NCBI GenBank assembly: GCA_016762975.1 | Contig: JAESUV010000205.1 | Coordinates: 9,806 to 15,646, forward strand | Direction: 5' to 3' | Source: Gammaproteobacteria bacterium | Lineage (GTDB): Bacteria > Pseudomonadota > Gammaproteobacteria > Pseudomonadales > Pseudohongiellaceae | DNA length: 5,841 nt | In this document: piece after piece, positions 1 through 4,471 of the stretch | Layout of the letters: every line of letters starts with the position of its first letter | How positions within the stretch are numbered: position 1 is the first letter of the stretch | Notes under the pieces: generated by a model | What the model was told of the DNA's origin: nothing | The model's input: only the letters and a program-made list of their open reading frames with translations | Database searches by the model: none | Translations under genes and position numbers: made by a program

Positions 1-762
1 CAGATCCAAACCATCGCAGACTTCTATAGCGGCCCTTATGATAGCAACGGCACCATTATCTATCCTGGCAAGACCAAAGGCTCTGAGCTCAGTTGGGTCG
101 GCTTGTTTGTACCCAGCACCAGCAATGACATGACTCCCGGCATGTTAAGAGGCCCTGCCGGTGACCACGTTAACTACCTCTTCTATGAAGACGACCCCGG
201 CGTAACCATTCCGAATCTAAGCGACCCCAATTACTCACCACGCCGCGATGGCATGAACCCGGAGTTCCACTGGATAGATTTTAGCGTAGATGATTTCACC
301 AATGGCGAAGCCGAACTGATGAGCTCGATCATGGACGCGACCGACCCCGACCTTTCAAGCTTTCTAAAGAGCCGCGGCGGAAAACTCATCGTCTATCATG
401 GACTCAGCGATGCTCTCTCTGTCGCAACGGCGACAATTAACTACTTCAACGATATGGTGGATGCAACTTTCGAAGGCAGCTTCGACGACGCCAACGATTC
501 CTCCCGCCTATTCCTAGCACCCGGCATGGGCCACTGCGGCGGCGGGCCGGGACCCAATAGTTGGGACAAACTCATTCCATTGGTCGACTGGGTCGAGAAT
601 GGCGTGGCACCAGAATCACTGACTGCTACGCATAGCACCGATGGTCGCATCGACGACGAAAGGCTGCTCTGCACGTACCCACAGCAGGCGAGATACACCG
701 GGCCCGCTGGCGGAGAGAACGAGCCAAACAATTGGATTGCCGAAAATTTTGGCTGCCAGTGA
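1..762 (+). CDS. Tannase/feruloyl esterase family protein, 3' part
   Basis: The frame is open from the first base and ends at TGA 760-762, giving 253 residues; the start lies outside the window. It matches the C-terminal half of the tannase/feruloyl esterase family (alpha/beta hydrolases that cleave aromatic or other carboxylic esters, usually exported). The family uses a CS-D-HC arrangement, with a Cys next to the catalytic Ser disulfide-bonded to a Cys next to the catalytic His. Visible here are the Asp in YHGLSDALS (codon 409-411), the His-Cys pair in APGMGHCGGG (His codon 532-534, Cys 535-537), and a tail typical of the family (LLCTYPQQARYTG ending NFGCQ). The CS nucleophile elbow must lie upstream. 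The family usually has about 500-600 residues, so roughly half is missing. The substrate cannot be told from this part. The internal TTG at 103 is not a real start, because the homology-like reading continues upstream of it. Confidence 0.9.
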   Translation, partial: QIQTIADFYSGPYDSNGTIIYPGKTKGSELSWVGLFVPSTSNDMTPGMLRGPAGDHVNYLFYEDDPGVTIPNLSDPNYSPRRDGMNPEFHWIDFSVDDFTNGEAELMSSIMDATDPDLSSFLKSRGGKLIVYHGLSDALSVATATINYFNDMVDATFEGSFDDANDSSRLFLAPGMGHCGGGPGPNSWDKLIPLVDWVENGVAPESLTATHSTDGRIDDERLLCTYPQQARYTGPAGGENEPNNWIAENFGCQ

Positions 763-831
763 GCAGAGCCAATTCTCGCTTTGAATTTTAGTGAGAGGAA
801 GTGTGAAACCAAAATATACCAAGCCAAGAAA

Positions 832-862
832 GACTTGAAGCTATTCGACTGGCTTCAAAGTC
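832..862 (+). terminator. Hairpin downstream of the esterase gene, possible terminator
   Basis: GACTTGAAGC (832-841) pairs with GCTTCAAAGTC (852-862). This is a 10-bp stem with one bulged A and a 10-nt loop, starting about 70 nt after the esterase stop. No T run follows, so it is not a classical intrinsic terminator. It may protect the 3' end of the transcript. It could also be the core of a decayed attC: GAAAC lies upstream near 805-809, GTTAGGT downstream at 874-880, and a bulged base is typical of attC stems. Confidence 0.4.
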
Positions 863-890
863 AAAGCTGTTGAGTTAGGTAATTGTGTAT

Positions 891-930
891 GGCCAGAGTA
901 AAAGTGCCGCTCGGCATCCTTACTCTGACC
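891..930. other. Strong 40-nt inverted repeat (hairpin)
   Basis: GGCCAGAGTAA (891-901) pairs with TTACTCTGACC (920-930), ten of eleven positions. An inner TGCC/GGCA stem (905-908/913-916) closes a GCTC loop. TAATT (880-884) and AATTA (934-938) may extend the base. No T run follows. It could be a bidirectional transcript end or a structured remnant of a recombination site just before the GTTCGGA box. Confidence 0.6.
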
Positions 931-1053
931 GAAATTATTGTAAATCCGTTCGGAGTAGGTGATAAATTGGGCAGGTTTATTTTTTTGAATTAGAATCGCT
1001 TAAAACAGATCTATGCCTATTAATTCTTATCAGTGTCCCAAAAAATACGTGAA

Positions 1054-1057
1054 GAGG
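1054..1057 (+). promoter_or_regulatory. Ribosome binding site that decides the start at 1066
   Basis: GAGG lies 8 nt before ATG 1066. The alternative in-frame GTG at 1033 has no comparable site upstream and would add 11 polar residues before the membrane segment, so 1066 is preferred. Confidence 0.6.
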
Positions 1058-1065
1058 CAGGAACT

Positions 1066-1488
1066 ATGAAATATGTTTATTGGTTTTTAGGACTTTTAGT
1101 GGGAATACCAGTCCTGCTCATCGCAATTCCTATAGCCGCCTCTGAACTCGGAGGAGAAGTAGTAACTCTCGAGAGGCCCGAAGAAGCTGGTGAGCCTAGT
1201 CGGATTCGGATTTGGATTGTCGATAATGAGGGTGCATCCTGGATAGAGCATGGTGATTCAGACTCCTATTGGATGGATCACTTACAGACCTCAAACGAAG
1301 TGATTTTAGACCGAGGGGGTCAAACCCAAAGTTATGAAGGCACTGCAGACCCCGATTCTCACGACCTCTACCATGACTTACGAAGACAAAAATATAGCTG
1401 GGCAGATCAGCTTATAGAGCTGTTTAGTGGTGGCCGGGAAAGTTGTGATGGGGTCCCAGTGCGACTTCAACTATCCGATGACGCATAG
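1066..1488 (+). CDS. Membrane-anchored split-barrel (nitroreductase/PPOX-like) protein
   Basis: The product has 140 residues. It begins with one hydrophobic helix (about residues 3-26, rich in L, I, V and A) that probably anchors it in the inner membrane or acts as an uncleaved signal. The soluble part has the strand order of the flavin/F420-binding split-barrel superfamily (deazaflavin-dependent nitroreductase/quinone reductase-like). An RIRIWIVDNEG strand is followed by ASWIEHGDSDSYW, then VILDRGGQTQSYEG, the RRQKYSWAD stretch that corresponds to the R-KYG region of such proteins, and a closing VPVRLQL strand. Assignment is from pattern memory, not a search, and cofactor and substrate are unknown. 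It is the first gene of the proposed cassette array, with GTTCGGA upstream and a long attC-like palindrome downstream. Confidence 0.65.
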   Translation: MKYVYWFLGLLVGIPVLLIAIPIAASELGGEVVTLERPEEAGEPSRIRIWIVDNEGASWIEHGDSDSYWMDHLQTSNEVILDRGGQTQSYEGTADPDSHDLYHDLRRQKYSWADQLIELFSGGRESCDGVPVRLQLSDDA

Positions 1489-1510
1489 CATTCAGTTGGA
1501 TTAATGGGGG

Positions 1511-1647
1511 CCGAACTATTTTGAGAATTTGTTGAGAGATTTACTGACTCGAGAGTGTCTATCTCCTTTCCAAGTGAGCAAGCCAACTATCAACCAAGGT
1601 AGGGAAGGCGCAGTCACATGGCGCACGTGTCAATATAGGTGTTATAC
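1511..1647 (+). repeat. attC-like recombination site (long, VCR-size)
   Basis: The R''-like box CCGAAC (1511-1516) is followed by TATTTTGA. The right end is TCAATATAG (1630-1638), a GT spacer, then the R'-like box GTTATAC (1641-1647). CTATTTTGA (1516-1524) pairs with TCAATATAG at eight of nine positions. Further in, TGACT (1545-1549) pairs with AGTCA (1612-1616), and CCTTTCC (1565-1571) pairs with GGGAAGG (1602-1608) with one G-T wobble. AAC and GTT lie outside the outer stem with unequal spacers, as in attC sites. The length of about 137 nt is near that of Vibrio cholerae repeats. The R' box sits 22 nt before the next ATG. Confidence 0.6.
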
Positions 1648-1669
1648 CCCGTAGAAAAAACAGGTAATT

Positions 1670-1960
1670 ATGAATTTAGAAAAATCCAAAAAAAGAATAT
1701 CTAAGAAAGCGAAAATGGGATTTCAGGGCTATCCAACGATTGAAATCACCTATTTGGGGCCAAATGATAGCTTGGCAATTGAGGTTCTCCTTGAACTCGT
1801 GCCAGAAGAAGGAGCAGAGCCACAAACCGAAAGATTTACCACTACAAATGATATACGAGAGGATGCGACTATCCAGTCTGCGATAGTAAAAATGATAGAG
1901 CGATCCGGTGCGCAATCAGTTATTTTGAGCGAAGGCGTGACATTTAGCGGAGCGGCTTAA
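1670..1960 (+). CDS. Small conserved hypothetical protein lacking the family's Cys-rich tail
   Basis: The product has 96 residues. After a Lys-rich N-terminus comes the pattern GFQGYPTIEITYLGP, then VLLELVPEEGAEPQTERFTT, NDIREDATIQSAIVKMI and GAQSVILSEGV. I recognise this as a widespread uncharacterised bacterial family with GYP..T...YGP, then DIR-D-I, then GV-SV. Members normally continue into a tail of the type GCPHEEG-DYP with further cysteines. Here the protein ends in TFSGAA without any Cys, so it is either a short variant or a truncated one. It looks soluble and cytoplasmic; the function is not known. CAGG at 1661-1664 is a weak ribosome site 5 nt before ATG. It forms the proposed cassette 1642-2060. 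Confidence 0.75.
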   Translation: MNLEKSKKRISKKAKMGFQGYPTIEITYLGPNDSLAIEVLLELVPEEGAEPQTERFTTTNDIREDATIQSAIVKMIERSGAQSVILSEGVTFSGAA

Positions 1961-2012
1961 GGGTCAAAGGGAGCATTTGGGAAAGCAACACTCTGGAAAA
2001 AAGAGTTGTACC

Positions 2013-2066
2013 CCATAACAATCAAATCAACAACGAAGCGCTGCGCGCGCATAATGAGAATTAGAG
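2013..2066 (+). repeat. attC-like site, short and degenerate
   Basis: The R''-like CCATAAC (2013-2019) runs into AATCAAATCAA (2020-2030), then a GC-rich core with a GCGC-TG-CGCGC stem-loop (about 2038-2050), and ends with (A)TTAGAG at 2060-2066 directly before the ATG of the next gene. The left half is shared with the site at 2319. The right half pairs poorly with it, the length of 54 nt is slightly under the usual minimum, and the R' box has A where G is expected, so the site may be inactive. Confidence 0.45.
2016..2030 (+). repeat. 15-nt direct repeat, copy 1
   Basis: TAACAATCAAATCAA is identical to 2322-2336. Both copies lie just after a gene's 3' end and contain the AAC of a proposed R'' box plus the adjacent left arm of an attC-like site. 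Confidence 0.9.
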
Positions 2067-2324
2067 ATGGCTGATTGTATTAGTTGTAGTATTAAAGTTA
2101 AGAGCGAAGAAATAGATGGTGGAGATCGTCTGATTGTAAACTGCAAAAACTGTGGAACTTATGACATTTCTCGGCCCGCAATAAGTAGAGTAAAAAGAAA
2201 CCGATCCGAAATGCGAAGATTCGTCACAGAACTTCGCAAGGCTCGCGCAAGCAGCAAAATTCTAGTAGTAGCGGTTGTGCCAGGTACTGGGCTAAAGTTC
2301 GAGACTGGTGACGAAGCTCTCTAA
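2067..2324 (+). CDS. Small zinc-ribbon-like hypothetical protein
   Basis: The product has 85 residues. The first third has two CxxC knuckles, C4-x2-C7 and C26-x2-C29 (CISC and CKNC), with a hydrophobic-Gly-Asp stretch between them. This is the usual geometry of a small zinc ribbon or rubredoxin-like metal-binding head. The middle part (about residues 36-60) is strongly basic (RVKRNRSEMRRF and RKARASSK) and could contact nucleic acid or simply be a helix. The end has a short hydrophobic strand (ILVVAVVPG). No named family is recognised. The start codon follows TTAGAG with no spacer, and there is no strong Shine-Dalgarno site. The stop overlaps the next R''-like box (CTCTAAC). Both are common for integron cassettes, where the reading frame fills nearly the whole cassette. 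Confidence 0.65.
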   Translation: MADCISCSIKVKSEEIDGGDRLIVNCKNCGTYDISRPAISRVKRNRSEMRRFVTELRKARASSKILVVAVVPGTGLKFETGDEAL

Positions 2325-2374
2325 CAATCAAATCAAAAAGGGCGTCTGCAAACGCTGACTCCATTTATTAATCT
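2319..2374 (+). repeat. attC-like site after the zinc-ribbon gene
   Basis: CTCTAAC (2319-2325) is the R''-like box and overlaps the stop codon. AATCAAAT (2325-2333) pairs with ATTTATT (2363-2369), leaving one extrahelical C, and GCGT (2342-2345) pairs with ACGC (2351-2354) around a short loop. One extrahelical base in one arm is a known mark of attC folds. The right end reads ATTAATC rather than GTTRRRY. CTCTAA is the exact complement of TTAGAG at 2061-2066, the proposed 5' end of the same cassette. Confidence 0.5.
2322..2336 (+). repeat. 15-nt direct repeat, copy 2
   Basis: TAACAATCAAATCAA is identical to 2016-2030. The copies are 306 nt apart and bracket the zinc-ribbon gene. The first T is shared with the stop codon TAA at 2322-2324. 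Confidence 0.9.
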
Positions 2375-2385
2375 AGGAGAATTCC

Positions 2386-3216
2386 ATGGGAAAGATAACC
2401 CGCTCTATTGCACTGTGCTGTTCGCTATTTACTGCGACTACTGCCTTCTCTCAGGCTGTTGAACTAGCGCAGGGAGCCAAATATGTCGCGCTTGGGAGCT
2501 CGTTCGCGGCAGGACCAGGCGTTGCTGCCCAATTGGGCAGCTGTGGACGCTCTGATCACAACTATTCGCACCTCATCGCAGCCGCGCTGGATCTCTCGCT
2601 AACAGATGTGAGCTGCAACGGTGCAACAACTGCCAATATCCTTAACACACCTCAAGGCGACGCTTCCCCACAGATCGACGCCGTCAGCCGCGATACGGCG
2701 CTGGTGACAGTCACCATCGGCGGCAATGACATTCGCTTCACCTCATCGACTTTCGCCTGCGCCGGAAAAGCGCCAGACGAACACTGTACTGCCAATCTCG
2801 ATCAGGCAGCGATCAGCGAAGCTGTAAAGCAACTCCCCGCCGAGCTTGGTACGATGCTCGATGCTGTCAAGGCTAAGGCACCACAGGCCCACATTGTGCT
2901 CGTGACCTATCCCCGCGTATTCCCGTCAGATGCAATAAACTGCCGCGAGCTTGCGTTGAGTTCCAACGACACCGTCTATCTGGCTGCACTCGGTCAGAAA
3001 CTCGAAGAAGCCTTCGTGAGCGCCACCTCAAGCCGGCAGAGCCTTATTGCCGATGCCTATGTCCTCGCCGAAGGTCATGGGCCCTGCGCTACAAATGAGC
3101 GCTGGGTCAACGGTGCCAATGTTGCGGACACCGGCATTCGCTTCCATCCTACGGCCGAGGGACACATCGAGATGGCGCGACTTGTGCTTGCCGCACTGGG
3201 AAATAACTCCCAGTGA
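2386..3216 (+). CDS. Exported SGNH/GDSL-type hydrolase (Streptomyces esterase-like)
   Basis: The product has 276 residues. A Sec signal peptide covers about residues 1-23 (basic MGKITR, a hydrophobic run, then AFSQA), so the enzyme is periplasmic or secreted. SGNH block I is VALGSSFAAGPG (33-44), with Ser39 as nucleophile and Ser replacing the Asp of GDS. Block II Gly is in CNGAT (Gly79). Block III is IGGNDI, with Asn114 for the oxyanion hole. Block V is FHPTAEGH, with His254 catalytic. The usual Asp three residues before the His is Ile251, so it may act as a Ser-His dyad, as in Streptomyces scabies esterase. The mature part has six Cys (53, 77, 125, 134, 186, 234), matching the three disulfides of that lineage. 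It likely cleaves carboxylic esters or lipids; the substrate is unknown. AGGAGA at 2375-2380 is a good ribosome site. The gene is visibly richer in G+C than its neighbours, which suggests separate origin. Confidence 0.88.
   Translation: MGKITRSIALCCSLFTATTAFSQAVELAQGAKYVALGSSFAAGPGVAAQLGSCGRSDHNYSHLIAAALDLSLTDVSCNGATTANILNTPQGDASPQIDAVSRDTALVTVTIGGNDIRFTSSTFACAGKAPDEHCTANLDQAAISEAVKQLPAELGTMLDAVKAKAPQAHIVLVTYPRVFPSDAINCRELALSSNDTVYLAALGQKLEEAFVSATSSRQSLIADAYVLAEGHGPCATNERWVNGANVADTGIRFHPTAEGHIEMARLVLAALGNNSQ
3194..3215 (+). other. Perfect inverted repeat at the 3' end of the hydrolase gene
   Basis: CACTGGGA (3194-3201) and TCCCAGTG (3208-3215) form a perfect 8-bp stem with a 6-nt loop, overlapping the TGA stop. 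No T run follows. It may stabilise the transcript end. Part of it, ACTCCC at 3206-3211, can instead pair with GGGAGT at 3245-3250 in the wider attC-like structure. Confidence 0.55.
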
Positions 3217-3263
3217 AAAGGGAAGCAACTTAGCAGCCTCCTAAGGGAGTAAATGCGTTAAGT
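3203..3263 (+). repeat. Weak attC-like candidate after the hydrolase gene
   Basis: ATAAC (3203-3207) and GTTAAGT (3257-3263) could be the R'' and R' ends, 61 nt in all. ACTCCC (3206-3211) pairs with GGGAGT (3245-3250), and CTTAG (3229-3233) pairs with CTAAG (3241-3245). The GCGTTA context of the right end is typical of many attC sites. The left arm has a large unpaired stretch, and the R'' box does not match the presumed 5' end of this cassette, so this site is weak. Confidence 0.3.
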
Positions 3264-3312
3264 GTCTCGTCGTTTTGGAATTAGTTTAGTGAAAGGAGCT
3301 TCAATTATATGA

Positions 3313-3705
3313 ATGAAATTCATGTCCACCTATGAGCTCGCCGAGCTAGTTATAAGTGTAACTGGCCAGATGGACTCACTGTTTAACTACTGGATGTCTG
3401 CATCTTTCGCGGTGCTAGTAAGTTCTTATATTGGTAAAGAACATTTCAATTATTCGATAACACTTTCAATATCAGTTCTCTATTTTCTCGCCTCGATGAT
3501 GTTCGTAGCACGCTACTATGCAATGACCACCCTGATTATCAATTACACGGAATTGGCAGGAGCCTCGCTGCCGGCGCAATTTGTAGCCACCTCACCCATT
3601 ATTGGTATTACACGAGTATTTACATTCCTCGTAGGATTTATTATTGCTGAAATATATTTGTGGAATTCCTATGTTGAGAATAGAAGAAAAGCACAAAACT
3701 CTTGA
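3313..3705 (+). CDS. Small three-helix membrane protein, unknown function
   Basis: The product has 130 residues. An amphipathic N-terminus (STYELAELVISVTGQMDSLFNYW) precedes three hydrophobic segments at about residues 27-41, 48-67 and 95-117. A short basic tail (ENRRKAQNS) probably lies in the cytoplasm. The pattern resembles a loosely defined group of short integral-membrane hypotheticals of environmental bacteria that begin with STYE and contain FARYY-like turns; I cannot name a family or function. AGGAG at 3294-3298 lies 14 nt before ATG 3313. This is long, but the nearer ATG at 3309 is in another frame that stops after eight codons. Met4 (3322) is a further in-frame alternative. The gene is AT-rich, unlike the hydrolase before it. 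Confidence 0.7.
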   Translation: MKFMSTYELAELVISVTGQMDSLFNYWMSASFAVLVSSYIGKEHFNYSITLSISVLYFLASMMFVARYYAMTTLIINYTELAGASLPAQFVATSPIIGITRVFTFLVGFIIAEIYLWNSYVENRRKAQNS

Positions 3706-3748
3706 TCGAATGCTCAATCTGAACATCTCAGAAACGGCTGTATTTCCA
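3706..3748 (+). repeat. Stem-loop between the membrane protein and the DUF3465 gene, possible attC remnant
   Basis: GAATGCTCA (about 3709-3717) can pair with TGAACATCTC (about 3721-3730) with one mismatch and one bulged C, around a 3-nt loop. The segment ends in (A)TTTCCA at 3742-3748, which overlaps the next ATG. TTTCCA is complementary to TGGAAA at 4260-4265, at the other end of the next cassette. No clear R'' box pairs with the 5' side of the membrane-protein cassette. Confidence 0.3.
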
Positions 3749-4233
3749 TGAAAACACTCTATGCAGTATTCATTATAAGTCTAATTGCATTCTATCTTTT
3801 AGACGATAATGAAAGGAGTAATCGGCTCCCGACAACTAACGCTGTTGCTCCTGCTCCTGCTGCAGATATTTCGCAACCTGCACGGCGCGAAGTAACGCCT
3901 ACCAATACAACACCTCCAAGTGAATTTGGAAAGGCTGATGCCGGCAGACAGATAAGAGGCTCGGGTTCTGTTGCGCGCATATTATCCGATGACAATAATG
4001 GCTCTAGACATCAAAGATTTATCATTAGATTATCATCTGGGCAAACTCTACTCGTTGCACACAATATCGACCTCGCTCCACGAATTGCCGGAGTCGCTGT
4101 TAACGATAGAGCTGAATTCCACGGCGAGTATGAATGGAATTCCTAAGGTGGCGTGGTGCATTGGACGCATAACGATCCCAATGGCCAACATACAAATGGT
4201 TGGCTAAGGAGCAACGGTCGCACTTATCAATAA
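3748..4233 (+). pseudogene. DUF3465 family protein gene with in-frame stop
   Basis: The frame runs 132 codons to TAA 4144-4146. The same frame then continues for 28 codons that are plainly the rest of the family (GGVVHWTHNDPNGQHTNGWL and a TYQ end) before TAA 4231-4233. DUF3465 proteins share a core with DDN-GSRHQRF, SGQTLL-AHNIDLAPR and F-GEYEWN, followed by GGV-HWTH-DP-G-H--GWL; all are present here on both sides of the stop. The stop replaces the residue between EWNS and GGV, often Lys, so one base change (AAA to TAA) would explain it. The N-terminus is a signal-like hydrophobic helix (about residues 4-18) followed by a Pro/Ala/Thr linker to about residue 68, so the domain is probably periplasmic. 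Its role is unknown in the family. The downstream part keeps good conservation, so the mutation is recent, or a sequencing error, or the stop is read through. Confidence 0.88.
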
Positions 4234-4259
4234 GTGAGCAGCTGACGATCGATTGCCGG

Positions 4260-4394
4260 TGGAAACTGGGCAATAGGGTGTACACGATACATAAAACGGG
4301 CTGCGCCATATCTCCGTTGAGTGGACTTTATGCTTCTAGACAGTCTCTGAGGCCCGTAGACGGGCTCATACATTCCTATTTCCCTCAGTTAGTG
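4260..4394 (+). repeat. attC-like site at the right end of the array
   Basis: The R''-like TGGAAAC is at 4260-4266 and the R'-like GTTAGTG at 4388-4394. The left arm AACTGGG (4264-4270) pairs with CCTCAGTT (4383-4390), leaving one bulged T. After a small internal loop, AATAGG (4272-4277) pairs with CCTATT (4375-4380). Inside are CATAAA/TTTATG (about 4290-4295/4327-4332) and the GAGGCCCG/CGGGCTC hairpin (4349-4367). The total of about 135 nt is close to the site at 1511-1647. The stem has extrahelical bases on one strand, as in attC. The pseudogene's restored stop lies 27 nt upstream. Confidence 0.55.
4349..4367 (+). terminator. GC-rich hairpin, possible weak terminator
   Basis: GAGGCCCG (4349-4356) pairs with CGGGCTC (4361-4367), seven pairs with one bulged G and a TAGA tetraloop. 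The following bases are T-rich but interrupted. It may end transcription before the CHRD gene, or it may be only the inner stem of the attC-like site. Confidence 0.35.
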
Positions 4395-4471
4395 GTAATT
4401 TCTCCTCCTACTTTTAGTTAATCTAATCGCTAGCACCAACCCTATAAGAATAACCGCGCCAAGAGGTAGCT

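Larger units (their letters stand above)
763..1065. other. Gene-free spacer with two hairpins
   Basis: No convincing coding sequence is seen on either strand. The spacer contains two stem-loops (832-862 and 891-930, listed separately), a GTTCGGA box at 948-954 that may be the left edge of the cassette array, and an AT-rich tract with a T run near 976-986. No good sigma70 promoter was found in front of the next gene. TTGAAT at 985-990 is a possible -35 box, but no -10 box lies at proper spacing. Confidence 0.6.
949..4388 (+). mobile_element. Probable integron gene-cassette array without integrase (CALIN-like)
   Basis: Six small, unrelated genes lie on one strand. Several are separated by imperfect palindromes with AAC-type left and GTT-type right ends. 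Inferred cassettes are about 949-1641 (split-barrel protein), 1642-2060 (conserved hypothetical), 2061-2368 (zinc ribbon), 2369-3257 (SGNH hydrolase), 3258-3742 (membrane protein) and 3743-4388 (DUF3465 pseudogene). In an integrated cassette the first bases after the crossover point should be complementary to the R'' box near its own 3' end. This holds for GTTCGG 948-953 with CCGAAC 1511-1516, TTAGAG 2061-2066 with CTCTAAC 2319-2325, and TTTCCA 3743-3748 with TGGAAA 4260-4265. It holds partly for GTTAT 1641-1645 with ATAAC 2015-2019. No intI, attI or Pc promoter is visible. Boundaries around the SGNH and membrane-protein genes are weak. The array itself is an inference from these patterns. Confidence 0.55.

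Noticed and set aside
103..762. Start of the esterase at TTG 103
   Set aside because: The frame is open and family-like from base 1; TTG 103 is an internal codon.
441..827. Minus-strand reading frames over the esterase 3' end
   Set aside because: They lie antisense to a well-conserved gene, show no family pattern and have no ribosome site.
3028..3244. Short frames on both strands inside the 3' end of the SGNH gene
   Set aside because: They are shadows of the hydrolase frame, which carries the catalytic HPTAEGH motif there.
3743..4233. Frameshift rather than nonsense mutation in the DUF3465 gene
   Set aside because: The conserved tail continues in exactly the same frame after the stop, so no insertion or deletion is needed.
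4278..4285. Palindrome GTGTACAC-like sequence as an operator
   Set aside because: It is a single short palindrome inside a larger structured spacer, not near a promoter and with no second copy.
3971..4421. Plus-strand frames 3971-4207 and 4200-4421
   Set aside because: The first is out of frame with the clear DUF3465 domain. The second covers the attC-like spacer and has no family pattern or ribosome site.
2368..4425. 8-nt repeat TTAATCTA at 2368-2375 and 4418-4425 as a target-site duplication
   Set aside because: It is too short for the span, no transposase lies between the copies, and there are no inverted terminal repeats. It could at most be a recurring R'-like box.
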